A DNA stretch of 57,340 nt, from contig JAJOKB010000067.1 in the NCBI GenBank assembly GCA_021208135.1, forward strand, positions 1 to 57,340. The letters are read 5' to 3'. Source of the DNA: Verrucomicrobiota bacterium (GTDB lineage: Bacteria; Verrucomicrobiota; Verrucomicrobiia; Opitutales; Oceanipulchritudinaceae). The translations under genes and the position numbers were made by a program. This document shows, piece after piece, positions 20,338 through 30,402 of this stretch. The notes beneath the pieces are model-generated. The model saw only the letters and a program-made list of their open reading frames with translations, searched no databases and was not told the DNA's origin. Every line of letters begins with the position of its first letter. Position 1 is the first letter of the stretch.

Positions 20338-21592
20338 TTACTGGCGACTAAGCAGCTGCATGGCCGCTTCCAAAACCGTATCCTCAACGGCAGAATCAGC
20401 TTCTCCCTCAGTGAATTCCACAACCAGGTCGGGTCTGAATGCCTCACGTGGACTTCCATTGATATGAAACAGCTTTTCTCCGGGTATGTTGAACTCGATA
20501 CCGCTGTCGGGTAGTCTTTCGGTATATACGGCACCGAGTAATTGCGCCATTGCGGAACCAATCACAGTCGCACGGCCATGCCAATGAAGTCCAATGGTTA
20601 ATCCCTCTCCCATGCTGCCAGTCCAGCCATTCACCAGGATTACCAACTTTCCGTTATACCTTTCATCACGGGGATAGACCCATTCCTGCCAAAACCTTTT
20701 GATGCCAGTGAGTCGTTCAACCGCAACCAATTCGTGCGCTTGATAAGGCTGAGGGTTGGCAATGAATCTGCCTATTATTGCACGCGCCACATCGGAATTG
20801 CCACCACTGGGGGTATTGCGTAGGTCCAACACGATCGCTTCGCTGGCAATGAGTTCATCCAAAGCCTCGTCAAACGCTGCAATAAGGTCGTTCTCTCCCA
20901 GGCTATTGTGGATGCGTATGATTCCAACGGGGCCTCTCTGCTCAGTTTGAACAAGGGTGGCGTGGGTCTCATTGAGTAATTTGATTTCTTGCGTTGGATC
21001 AATCACTACCGTCCGCTCGCCATCCTGATTGCGTACCAATAGCGTAATCTGTTCACCGCGGCGGCCAGTCAGCAAGGCGTCCAATGCCCATTGCTTCGCC
21101 CTTTCGTCAGGATTGGTACGCCACAAAAACGGCAATCTATCCTCAATAGCCTCTTTAACAGTGCTCTGATTGATTGCCACAATGTGATCCCCGGGTCTCA
21201 TTCCCAACCTCACTGCATAACCGCTGGGGCCCGTCGCCTGGATAACGGCGACATCGCCGATCAGCCTTGCCCGAAGGGATGTAACGCTGGGCGCGGGAAG
21301 TTGACCGCCCGGAAGGCGCATGCGCACCTGTACGTGGAAGTCCAGTAAGTGCTCAAGCAATTCCTCCAGCAACAGCCCGAATTGTTCCCTGGTTTGTACC
21401 GCCTTCAACTGCTCACGCCCGTAGTCTCGCCACTCATTCCAATCCAGTGGCACCCGGTCACGGTAGGCATATACCAACTCTACCCGGTCAAAAAAAATAC
21501 TCCAGGTCTGAATCGTACGATTTAGCTGCAGTGGACGTGGTAAAAGCCATTATTGTTACGATCAGAAGTGAGACGAATCGCTCGCAGTGCAT
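20338..21592 (-). CDS. Secreted S41-type (C-terminal-processing-like) peptidase with PDZ domain, frameshift in a T8 run
   Basis: About 417 residues. The upstream part starts at ATG 21592, preceded by an AAGGTGAGG ribosome site, and encodes a signal peptide (MHCERFVSLLIVTIMAFTTSTAA). The two parts are split at an 8-T coding run (A8 on the plus strand at 21490-21497); with 7 T it reads SDLEYFFDRVELVYAYRDR. A PDZ-like domain lies in the middle (GPSGYAVRLGMRPGDHIVAIN). The S41 catalytic domain follows, with VLDLRNTPSGGNSDVARAI and the nucleophile-type motif NGWTGSMGEGL (Ser). It is likely periplasmic or secreted and acts on protein C-termini; the target is unknown. It is convergent with the symporter gene. 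Confidence 0.8.
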
Positions 21593-21654
21593 GTCCCTCA
21601 CCTTCTGGCCTTTACCGCCACAAGACAACTCTTTTTCCGCGCAACAGAGTAATG

Positions 21655-21684
21655 CCTGCCTGCCAAGTATGCCAGGCAGGCAGG
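21655..21684. repeat. 10-bp inverted repeat, possible bidirectional terminator
   Basis: CCTGCCTGCC and GGCAGGCAGG flank a 10-base loop, between the peptidase start and the end of the cysJ-like gene. There is no clear T run on either side. Ending transcription of the nitrite operon coming from the right is plausible. Confidence 0.55.
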
Positions 21685-21731
21685 TACTTTGTCAGGGGGG
21701 GTAGATGGCTAACGACTTCAACCAGTGGGAT

Positions 21732-23507
21732 TCAATAAACATCCCTTTGATAACGTTTTTCACAGCGCAGGTTTTCTACATAAGCTGTGGCTTCTTCATT
21801 GGTGCAATTGCGTTCGCGGCAGATAATCTGATGCAGTGCGGCATCAACATCCTTGGCCATATGTCTGGCATCACCGCAGACATAAAAATAAGCCCCGTTT
21901 TGCAAATGAAAATAGAGTTCCCTGCTGTTTTCCAACATGCGTTGCTGCACGTAGATTTTTGTATTTTGGTCGCGTGAAAAAGCTGTATCCAACCGTGATA
22001 AAACGCCTTTCTGAAGCAGTTCTTTAAGTTCATCCTGGTAGAGAAAATCGCAGTGTTCGTGCTGATCTCCAAAAAACAGCCAGTTGTATCCTGAGTGTCC
22101 AAGTTGTGCTCTTTCGTACAAAAATGAGCGGAACGGAGCAATACCAGTACCGGGTCCGACCATGATCATTGCGACATCAGGTTGTGTGGGAGGTCGGAAT
22201 TGATGGTTGGGATGAATGAACACAGGTATCACGGAACCCCGTTGCTTGGCTGCCAGAAAATTAGAGCAGACTCCGAGCATGGTTTTCCCATTTTGCTGCC
22301 ATTGCACTCTGCCCACCGTTACATGCACCTCACCCGGATGCGCTAAAGGACTGGATGATATTGAGTAGAGGCGAGGCTGTAGTTTACGCAGCGGTGCTAT
22401 CAGCAATTCAGTATCTGCAAATTGAGCTTCGCTGTCGCACAAGGCATCCAGAAGCGTGCGTCCTTGCACGTATGCATCAACAGCGGATGGCGTTGTAACC
22501 TTAAGTTTAAATGCGGAGGAAGCACCTTGGCGCACGCAGGCCTCAACGAAGGCTGAAGATAGACGGTGGATGTCGTAATGGTTGAGCAGGGCGTCGTACA
22601 AGGCTCCTGTCGATCCGTCTGTTAACAGGGTTGGCGCGTCTTCACTCAGTCCTGTTTGGCGCAAAATCTTTTCTACCAGACGATGATCGTTGGTTGGCAT
22701 GACACCCAATGCATCTCCGGCTTGATAACACAAACCCGAGTTGCCCAATGCCAAAACAACATGATGGGTGGTTTTTGCAGAACCTTTCCCATTGAGATTG
22801 TAGTTCAACAGCACCTTTGCTCTGTAAGGGTGCTTGCGACTATAGGCAGCCTTTTCTGCGGTAGCAGATTCAGATTTTGCGGACGATGTGACTGTTACCG
22901 GTGCGGGTATTGCGCCAGCTCCGGACATGGTTGAACCCGACATTGCCTTCAACACGTGGGGCAACCAGCCATGAACTGCGGGTTCAAATTCAACGTCGCA
23001 ATACAGAGCGGGATGAACTTCCCTGGCGCCAGATTTTGCCAACGACTGTTGGAAATCTTTAGCGCACTTATTGAACTCTGGATAACTTTTGTCACCGAGT
23101 CCGAGGACCGCAAACCGCACCTTCTCCAGATTTAATTCCGCTGCCGCTGCCGAGTGCATGAAACGATAAAATTGCTTTGCGTTGTCGGGTGGTTCGCCGT
23201 CTCCATACGTGCTGGTGACAAGCAGCAGGCGGCTCACTTCGCCGAGCTGCGTAGGCTCGAAGTTCTCCAGATCCACGACTTTTGGCTGCAATCCAGCGGA
23301 TTGGCATTGTTTGCTAATCTTTTTCGCCAGTGTGGCCGCTGTCCCGGATTGGGATCCGTAAAGGATCGTTAATACTGGTGACGGCTGATTGGATGAGACA
23401 GACTGGCTTGAGGTCTCTGAAAACAGCCCTGCCAGGAGACCGTTTAGCCAGGCTCTTTGCTCGTTGGAAAAGGGTGCGGTTTCTGGAATGTATGGAACGG
23501 TTTGCAT
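21732..23507 (-). CDS. NADPH-dependent diflavin reductase, CysJ-like, electron donor to the nitrite reductase
   Basis: A complete 591-residue diflavin reductase. Flavodoxin (FMN) domain at about 45-190 (TILYGSQSGTA, TSTYGDGEPPDNA), FAD domain at about 215-430 (PRLYSISSSPLAHPGEVHVTVG), and NADPH domain at about 440-591 (MVGPGTGIAPFRSFLYER, YVCGDARHMAKDVD), ending in the typical RYQRDVY tail. This is the CysJ family, the flavoprotein of sulfite reductase. Here it follows a siroheme nitrite/sulfite reductase by 12 bases in an operon with nitrate-type transporters. It therefore most likely carries NADPH electrons to nitrite reduction in assimilation. A role in sulfite reduction cannot be excluded. 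Confidence 0.88.
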   Translation of the reverse strand: MQTVPYIPETAPFSNEQRAWLNGLLAGLFSETSSQSVSSNQPSPVLTILYGSQSGTAATLAKKISKQCQSAGLQPKVVDLENFEPTQLGEVSRLLLVTSTYGDGEPPDNAKQFYRFMHSAAAAELNLEKVRFAVLGLGDKSYPEFNKCAKDFQQSLAKSGAREVHPALYCDVEFEPAVHGWLPHVLKAMSGSTMSGAGAIPAPVTVTSSAKSESATAEKAAYSRKHPYRAKVLLNYNLNGKGSAKTTHHVVLALGNSGLCYQAGDALGVMPTNDHRLVEKILRQTGLSEDAPTLLTDGSTGALYDALLNHYDIHRLSSAFVEACVRQGASSAFKLKVTTPSAVDAYVQGRTLLDALCDSEAQFADTELLIAPLRKLQPRLYSISSSPLAHPGEVHVTVGRVQWQQNGKTMLGVCSNFLAAKQRGSVIPVFIHPNHQFRPPTQPDVAMIMVGPGTGIAPFRSFLYERAQLGHSGYNWLFFGDQHEHCDFLYQDELKELLQKGVLSRLDTAFSRDQNTKIYVQQRMLENSRELYFHLQNGAYFYVCGDARHMAKDVDAALHQIICRERNCTNEEATAYVENLRCEKRYQRDVY

Positions 23508-23519
23508 GGCAATAAAGTA

Positions 23520-25257
23520 TTAAGATAGTTGCGGTTGTCCCAGTGCCCGAAGCTCCTCCACTGAATGGCTTCGGGTAAATTGCACAAAGCTTTGGCCGGG
23601 TTTGCGACGCTGGCAAAAATTGGCGAGCAAATCAGCCAGCAGGTCGGTTACTTCGTCTGCCGGTATATTTTGCCAGACCTCACGGGCTATGCCCTGATCG
23701 TTGTCAACTCCACCTCCAAGTACAATATTGTAACCCTCAACTTTCTCTTCGCCGCGCACAACCTTGCAACCAATCAGTCCAATATCGCCGATGTAGTGCT
23801 GGGCACAGGAATGGGCACAACCAGTGAAGTGAATGTTAATCGGCTCAAGCAATGGTACCCGTCGTTGCAACTCCCTGGAAATCTGCAGCGCATGTCCTTT
23901 GGTGTCGGTCGCGGCATATTTGCACCCTCTGTTACCGGTACATGCCACAACTCCGTTACTGATGTTTGCACTGCGTGCATCCAGCCCAGCCGCAAGCAGA
24001 ATAGCAGTTGCCTGTTCAATCTTGCTGTCTGGAATGTAAGGAATAATCAGGTTTTGCCAGACAGTCAGCCTGATCTCTCCGTTGCCCATCGTTTCCGCTA
24101 TCCGGGCGACAGTCAGCATTTGTTCGTGCTCAAGTCTGCCAACAGGAACCGAAACCCCGAGGTAGCTGTATCCAGGTTGCTTTTGTGGATGAGCACCTAT
24201 GTATCCATGTTTAGCTACGTTTATGCGCGGCTCACACTGTTCCAGGGGCAGGTATGTCAAGGGGGCTCCAAACTCCTTTTCTGTTTCGGCTAAAAACTTC
24301 TTTAATCCCCAATCATCAACTAGATATTTGAGCCTGGCCCGCTTGCGATCAGTACGATCGCCATTTTTCCGAAAGACCTGTAGCATGGCTGCCGCCAAAC
24401 GCGTCGTCTGTTGCGGGGTCACCCACAGGCCAGTATCCATTGCAAATTGCTTATGTCCGGTAATACCGCACAATTGAACCCGGAATCCCGGCGCTCGCTC
24501 TACCGGAGCATCAGCTTTGGGTAAGCTTGCATAAAATGCGATGTCGTTGGTATCCGCGCACACGCTCACAGCGCCGCCATTGTCAAAAGCAATATTGAAT
24601 TTGCGCGGCAGATCGTACATCTCCCGCGTATTCAAAATGTAGTGGTGAATGTCCCGAGCCAGTGGTAATACATCAAGCACTTCCAAGGGATCAATGCCGC
24701 TGGTAGGGGAGGCTGTGATGTTGCGCACATTATCAGCACCTGCACCCTTCGACGTCAGCCCAATGTCACTCAAGGCCACAAGCACATCCACAGAATCCTT
24801 CGGCTCTATTTCCCGAATCTGCAGGTTGCCCCTGGTTGTAATATGACTGTAGCCGCCGCCCCATTGTTGGGCAATGGTAGCCAATCCGCGCAATTGATGC
24901 GCTTTCAGCACGCAGCCTGGAATGCGACAGCGAAGCATCAGCGATTCTTGCGCAGGAGCGACAAAAAACAATCCATGAAACTTGTAACGGAAAAACGTCT
25001 CCGCCCTCCGGGAAGCGGTTGCGGGCCGCATTATCCAGGATGTCCTGCCAAATATCCAGACCATGTCGGTCGTGCTTGATTACCTCCTCCTTGCTGAGGT
25101 CATCGATTTCAGTGCCGTGTACCTTCGCATTTTCAACGGTAGCTTCCGGTCTCTGATGCGTCACCTGGTTAGTAGGTTGCAGACTGCGAATACTCAGTCC
25201 ATTGAACAATCCACTGAGGTATTGCCGTTGTTCCTCACTGAATGTGCCAATGCTCAT
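23520..25257 (-). CDS. nirA: Siroheme assimilatory nitrite (or sulfite) reductase, NirA-type, one frameshift
   Basis: A hemoprotein of about 578 residues in the ferredoxin-nitrite/sulfite reductase family. It has the two half-domain repeats, and the siroheme/4Fe-4S cysteines are present: C-x5-C (CTGNRGCKYA, about residue 437) and C-x3-C (TGCAHSCAQHYIGDIGLIG, about residue 479). It reduces nitrite to ammonia (or sulfite to sulfide) with six electrons. The start ATG at 25257 overlaps the stop of the ABC ATPase gene in an ATGA. The frame breaks near 24985: one fewer T in the GTTTTTCC run gives GDVFRYKFHGLFFVAPAQ. Operon context points to nitrite as the substrate. Confidence 0.87.
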
Positions 25258-26068
25258 GCCGAGGCCTCCTTGGCGGCATACAAATTATGTTTCGCGTAGA
25301 GAAAATGGTAGTACGTGTTGCCGTAATTGAACAAATCCGGGATGATCTGCCAATTGCAGACCGGTCGCGTGGTCGGGCCAGATCCACGGTTAAAATTTCC
25401 CCTACTGTTGCTGAGGGTTCCGTTGGTCATCATCACAATGCGGTCCGATAACAGCACGGTCTTCATCCACATCATGTGTTATTCATGATCACAGTATTTT
25501 GTAGCTCATTTTGAATACGCATGACTTCGTCCTGCAGGTGGGCTCTGGTGAGAGCATCGAGAGCACCAAAAGGTTCATCCATCAACAGTACTTTGGGGCG
25601 CATTGCCAAAGCCCTGGCGATGCCTACACGCTGCTTCATACCGCCCGAGATTTCAGCGGGCAGTTTGTCAACCGCATGCAGCATGTTAACCAACCGCAGG
25701 TGATCCATAATCCACTCTTTTTGTTCTGTCTTGGATTTGCTGGCACCAAATGTTTTCTTAACTGCCAGTGCCACGTTTTCATACACAGTTAACCAGGGGA
25801 GCAGAGAGTGATTTTGAAAAACGACGGCCCGGTCTGGGCCTGGGGCATTTACTTCCTGGCGATCCAGAATCACACCTCCTTTGCTGGCTGGCAACAGCCC
25901 AGCCACAATATTGAGCACTGTCGATTTACCGCACCCTGAATGTCCGATAATTGAAATGAATTCTCCCTTTTGCACACGCAGATTGACGTCTCGCAGTACT
26001 TCCGTGGCGTGACCGTTGCGGCCAAAAGTTTTGCCAATGTTTTCTATGGATAGATAACTTGAGCTCAT
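25254..26068 (-). CDS. nrtD: Nitrate/nitrite ABC transporter ATP-binding protein, 3' end with several indels
   Basis: ATP-binding subunit of a nitrate/sulfonate/taurine-type ABC importer, about 270 residues. It has Walker A GHSGCGKST, a Q-loop (VVFQNHSLLPW), signature SGGMKQRVGIARAL and Walker B VLLMDEPFGALD. The last 200 bases hold at least four indels. Correcting them restores ITHDVDEAVLLSDRIVMMTNG (switch His), GPSATVGEILTVDLARPRDR and the end HFLYAKHNLYAAKEASA. The stop then overlaps the nirA start as ATGA, which supports the corrected reading. Start ATG at 26068 (MSSSYLSIENIGKTFG) lies 23 bases after the permease stop. Confidence 0.83.
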
Positions 26069-26090
26069 GATGGATAGGTTTGGATGTTGG

Positions 26091-26900
26091 CTAAATGTTG
26101 TTTGAGCGTGCGATTTTGCGACCGGCATAGGCTACGATACGGTCGAGGAAAAAGCCGACGATACCGACGTAAAACAAGGCGAGCACGATATCGCTTATCA
26201 ATGATGAGTTCCATGCGTCCCAGATAAAGAAGCCGATTCCCACGCCACCGATCAGCATTTCCGCAGCTACGATCGCCAACCATGACAACCCGATTCCAAT
26301 GCGCAGTCCGGAAAAGATGTACGGCGCGGCAGCTGGCAACATGATCCGGTGAAAGTACTCAAATCCATTCAGTTTTAAGACTGCAGCTACATTGCGGTAG
26401 TCCGCCGGGATATTCCTGATGCCGACAGAGGTATTGATGATTATCGGCCAAATGGCAGTGATAAATATAACGAAGATCGCCGATGGGTTACTGTTTTGGA
26501 ACCCGGCGAGCGAGATGGGTAGCCACGCCAGTGGAGGCACTGTGCGCAATACCTGAAAAATGGGATCCAGGCCGCGCATGGCCCAGGTTGACTGGCCAAC
26601 CAGGACACCCAGCGCAATACCTGCTATCACCGATAGGGTGAATCCATAAGCGACCCGCTCCAGGCTGGCCAGAATTTGCCAACCCATGCCCTTGTCGGTG
26701 CCACCTTCATCGTAGAAGGGTCGCAAAATCAATTCCGAAGTGTCCTGAACCACCCGCAACGGCGTGGGCAGGGTGGCATTGGGATGGCTGCAGGCAGCTT
26801 GCCAGATCAACAGTAGAAACAGCAATACGACCGTCGGTGGTACAATATGCGTGACGAAGTTTTCCTTAATGGAATTGATGAATGGAGCGGTCTGGATCAT
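26091..26900 (-). CDS. nrtB: Nitrate/nitrite ABC transporter permease
   Basis: A complete 269-residue inner membrane permease with about six helices and the binding-protein-dependent transport EAA-loop region (GFEYFHRIMLPAAAPYIFSGLRIGIGLSW) that docks the ATPase. It belongs to the NrtB/SsuC/TauC family. Its ATG overlaps the substrate-binding protein stop (ATGA), showing translational coupling. Nitrate or nitrite as substrate is inferred from the neighbouring nitrite reductase and the nitrate-sensing NIT regulator. Confidence 0.9.
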   Translation of the reverse strand: MIQTAPFINSIKENFVTHIVPPTVVLLFLLLIWQAACSHPNATLPTPLRVVQDTSELILRPFYDEGGTDKGMGWQILASLERVAYGFTLSVIAGIALGVLVGQSTWAMRGLDPIFQVLRTVPPLAWLPISLAGFQNSNPSAIFVIFITAIWPIIINTSVGIRNIPADYRNVAAVLKLNGFEYFHRIMLPAAAPYIFSGLRIGIGLSWLAIVAAEMLIGGVGIGFFIWDAWNSSLISDIVLALFYVGIVGFFLDRIVAYAGRKIARSNNI

Positions 26901-28211
26901 AGGTCCTGAATGCGTTTGATGTTTAGAGATTGCAGGTACGGGGCAGGGTTTTTGGGGTCAAAGATTTTTCCATCAAAGAAGTGTTCGACATCCACGGGAG
27001 TCGGCGGCCGGTATGTCGCTCGCCGCCACTCCTAGTTCCGCAGCCGCTTCGCGCCACAAATCAGCCCTGTTGACTCGGTTCAGGAGCGGTTCAATTGCCA
27101 AGTCCCTCGGCAGATTACCCCAGCGGATATTTTCCACCAGAAACCATTGATCGTGACTGCGGAATGGGAAATTGGCATGGTGCTTCCAGTAGAACATTTT
27201 GTGCGGACTATCCTCGACAACTCGACCATCGCCGTAGTCAAAGTGACCGCGCATACGGTCAATTATCACACTGTAGGGGGCTTTTATCCAACGTCTACGG
27301 GAGCAAATTCGTGCCACTTCCTCCACATTGGACGGATCATCGCAATAGGCAGCCGCCTGCATCAAGGCCCGCACTATGGCTTTGGTTGCCTTGGGATACT
27401 GGGTGACAAAATCAGCCCTCATGCAAAACGCCTTTTCCGGATGATGTTTCCACAGTTCCCCAGTTATACAGGCGGTGAAGCCGATGCGCTGATTGATCAG
27501 TTGTTGATGCCACGGCTCAGCCACGCAAAACGCATCCATGTTGTTGACCCTCATGTTGGCTACCATTTGCGCGGGCGGTACCGTCATGGTGGCAATATCC
27601 CTGTCCGGATCTATGCCTGACGCTGCCAGCCAGTAACGGATCAGCATGTCGTGGGTGCCTCCGGGAAAGGTATGTGCGGCCGAAACCCGATGGCCGTCCC
27701 TCCTCCGGGCCGCAATGGCTTTGGCAAAGCCGCTGGCATCCACTGTTACGTTGTCCGACCGGTAGCGTCGGTGAACTGAAATACATTGGCCCGATACATT
27801 CAAACGCGCCAGTAGCTGTATAGGTACCGGCACATTGTTGGGAGTAATTTGACCCAGGCTCATCAGGTAGGGAATGGGTGTGAGGATATGCGAACCGTCT
27901 ATCCCGTTACGGGCCGAACCCAGGATCAGGTTATCACGGGTGGCTCCCCCAGGAGGATTGTTTAACCACCTCTATTCCAGGCATCCCTTGTTCGCAAAAA
28001 ATCCCTTCTCATATGCCACGAATAAAGGAGCGGCATCCATCAATGCTATGAATCCGAGTCGGGCTGCCGAAATCTCTGGCTTTTCGCCTCTTAACCCTGA
28101 CCGCAAAATGTGGGGAAATCCCAGAATTGAAAGTCCTGCCATTGCCAGGCCGCTCTTGTACATAAAGTTCCGGCGGCTGAGGTGATTTTGTTTTGTTTGA
28201 TCTGTGTGCAC
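26897..28211 (-). CDS. nrtA: Nitrate-binding protein (NrtA-like) with Tat signal, several frameshifts
   Basis: Periplasmic substrate-binding protein of about 440 residues. The likely start is GTG 28211, giving a twin-arginine signal (SRRNF followed by a hydrophobic stretch), as in cyanobacterial NrtA. The binding domain shows ARLGFIALMDAAPLFVAYEKGFF, WGATRDNLILG, DGSHILTPIPYLMSLG, VSAAHTFPGGTHDMLIRYWL and IDPDRDIATMTVPPAQM. Frame changes near 27980, 27950 and 27005 must be corrected to read through; the last gives VDVEHFFDGKIFDPKNPAPYL and a stop that overlaps nrtB (ATGA). It is the first gene of the assimilation operon, directly after a leader terminator. Confidence 0.82.
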
Positions 28212-28230
28212 GATAGTGGGTTGGAGAAAA

Positions 28231-28274
28231 TAAAAAAGCGCCGCGTTTTTCACTGGAGTGAAAAATCGGGCGCC
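28231..28274 (-). terminator. Leader terminator (attenuator) upstream of the nitrate assimilation operon
   Basis: On the minus strand, GCGCC-CGA-TTTTTCAC, loop TCCA, GTGAAAAA-CGC-GGCGC form a long hairpin followed by six T. It ends about 20 bases before the GTG of nrtA. A second small hairpin (CCCGCAACGGG) and a TTGCC...GGCAA pair lie just upstream at 28278-28312. A terminator inside a 5' leader, next to an ANTAR-type RNA-binding regulator gene, is the classical nas antitermination layout. Confidence 0.85.
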
Positions 28275-28370
28275 TTTGCCTGTTTTGAACTGTGAGAACC
28301 CGTTGCGGGCAATCAAAGTTTAGCACATAAAATGCCAATTTGGCATGGGTACTGCATAACACTGGAGATT

Positions 28371-29574
28371 GTGGATTTAACCTTAAAATTTCTGGAGCAA
28401 AGCAAGCGCGCTGAACAAGCGGGCCTGGAATACCTGCTGGAAATTGGTGCATTGGTTGTGCAGGTCAGCGGTTTGGTTCACGCGCTGCAGCGTGAGCGGG
28501 GCATATCGAATTTGATGCTGGTGACCCGCTCCGGGCACGCGCTTCAGCAACGAGCCCAGTTGTGTGCCGACACAGACGCTTCCTTTGCACAGCTCGAAAG
28601 TATTCTCAAGAATCTCCCCGGACTGGATGAGCCTGGTAAAGATAGTGCTCGCCTATACACCGTATTGGCTGAAGCCTTATCAGGAATGGAGTGTCTTCCC
28701 TCCGTACGATCCGCAGTGGAGGCGTTCACCGCTGAGCCGGAATTCGTGGTAACCAAGTTTAATGCCAGTATCAGCCAGTGGCTACAGGTTGTGTTTGAAG
28801 CTGCCGATACCGCATTGTACCCTGCCATGGCTGCCTGTTTGGTAGCCCTCTTTAACTTGATGGAAGGAAAAGAGTTTGCCGGTCAAGAGCGGGCGCATGG
28901 CGCATATTGTCTCGGGAGAGGCAGAGTTACCCGCGTGGATGGTGAAAAGTGGACCGATCTCGCATTGCGACAGGAGCATGCATTTCAGTTGTTCCTAAAG
29001 TTTGCCCCCAAAGCTGTCAATGTGACCTGGCAACAATTCATCCGCCAGTCTTGCTGGCAAACGATTGCAGACATGCGTCGTTCTGCAATTGAGAGCAAGG
29101 AGTTTGGGCAACTGCCCGATCCTGCGGTTTGGTTTCAGCAAACAACCGTGCGTATCGATGGTTTGCGCAACCTTGAATTGGCGTTGTTGCTTGAATTGGA
29201 GGGCTCGGCCCGGCAACGCATGCAGGTTTTGCTGGACAACAATTCCACTGGTGGGTTCAAAGGACTTTCCAAACCATCCATCGGAACGGAGTTCCCCGTC
29301 AACTATCAACATACCCTGTTCAATCTCGTTCGCGAGCAGTCAGTTCATATAGATACTGTCTCCTCTCAACTCACCCAGGCGCGTGCAGCTCTCGAGGAAC
29401 GCAAATGGGTCGATCAGGCCAAAGCCATCCTGATTCGAACTCATCAACTTGCGGAACCCGAAGCGCATCGGATACTTGCAAAAAGCCGCCATGAAGGAGC
29501 GACGATCCTTGGTGGAAATTGCACGCCACGTACTACAATCACACCACCAGTTGAGTCAGTCCGCGGTCGACTGA
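28371..29574 (+). CDS. NIT-ANTAR nitrate-responsive antiterminator, NasR-like, frameshift near the 3' end
   Basis: A cytoplasmic regulator of about 400 residues. The first 320 form a nitrate/nitrite-sensing NIT domain (VSGLVHALQRERGISNLMLV). The last 60 form an ANTAR RNA-binding domain (ALEERKWVDQAKAILIRTHQLAEPEAHRIL). One A fewer in the GCAAAAAGCC run near 29485 restores the ANTAR end KAAMKERRSLVEIARHVL and a stop at 29574. Without this, the frame runs on to 29642 in unrelated sequence. Start GTG 28371 has a GGAG site 6 bases upstream; an ATG at 28332 is the alternative. NasR-type proteins bind hairpins in the nas leader when nitrate is present. The target here is surely the divergent leader terminator at 28231. 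Confidence 0.85.
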
Positions 29575-29604
29575 AACACCGTTTGAAAATGGGTGCCAGG
29601 CACC

Positions 29605-30402
29605 TCAAAATGAGCGCAATTGCAGATGCTGTACTTGAATAGGATGCGCCGCAGTGTCGATGATGGAGATGCGCCCCTGATCCCTGTAGGATTTGCCGAA
29701 TGCCTGTATGCTTAGCGGGAGTACGTACATTTGGGTTCCGTCGACCGAAAGGGTTGCTGAAAAATGCAGGTGTCCGGAGATCACCGTCGTAACTCTGCCA
29801 GCAACAGCCGAATGGAATAAATCCGGAGCCTTACTTTGGACATACTTGAGTAAATTGCGCTCAGGTTCAATCTCCAGAATGTGTGCACGCATTTCAGGGG
29901 TACTCAAGGGGACGTGCGTAATCAGAATGTTGCGCGCGCTGCCCTCAACTTCTTTGCGTATCCATTCGTCCGTATTTTCAGCAACACCACTGTTATGGCT
30001 ATCCACCAGCAACACCCTTGCTCCGTCCGCCTCAATACTCCTGTTGTCCATGCGCACACCCGCCTTTGCCCAATCGCAACGAATCGCATCTATCGATGAC
30101 TTCGCCTCCTCTGGGTCATCTTTAGCATAGTTTTGTGCGAAATCGTGGTTGCCCGGTGTTACCATCCACGCGGTTTGCAGGCGATTCATTTGTTCAATGG
30201 CAAAATCCCGGTTTTCTCTGCTGTAATAATCAACTAAATCTCCGACAGAGATAACCAGATCTGGAGCTTCGCGCACAACAGCTGCCACCACCGCGTCAAA
30301 CGAACGCCAGGCCTCAGCGAAGTGTTTCCGTCGCTGTCGCCCCGCATGATCTTTATCGGAGGGCGAAATCAGGTGGAGATCACCGAGGACTATTATTTTC
30401 AT
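29605..30402 (-). CDS. Calcineurin-type metallophosphoesterase
   Basis: A 265-residue phosphoesterase starting at ATG 30402 (MKIIVLGDLHLIS). All metal-ligand motifs are present: D-x-H (GDLHL), GDLVDYY, GNHDF, THVPLS and SGHLH. There is no signal peptide when read from this ATG. The same frame runs on upstream into an AI-2E permease without a stop, so it could be the C-terminal domain of a fusion. Its substrate is unknown; the family covers phosphodiesters, cyclic nucleotides and protein phosphates. Confidence 0.85.
   Translation of the reverse strand: MKIIVLGDLHLISPSDKDHAGRQRRKHFAEAWRSFDAVVAAVVREAPDLVISVGDLVDYYSRENRDFAIEQMNRLQTAWMVTPGNHDFAQNYAKDDPEEAKSSIDAIRCDWAKAGVRMDNRSIEADGARVLLVDSHNSGVAENTDEWIRKEVEGSARNILITHVPLSTPEMRAHILEIEPERNLLKYVQSKAPDLFHSAVAGRVTTVISGHLHFSATLSVDGTQMYVLPLSIQAFGKSYRDQGRISIIDTAAHPIQVQHLQLRSF

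Noticed and set aside
25254-25475. A separate 73-residue ORF beginning MMWMKTVLLSDRIVMM
   Set aside because: It is the C-terminal part of the ABC ATPase (switch region LLSDRIVMMTNG) separated by indels, not an independent gene.
28332-29642. NIT regulator running to base 29642
   Set aside because: The last 50 residues of that frame have no ANTAR character, while the frame one base away restores the ANTAR end and stops at 29574.
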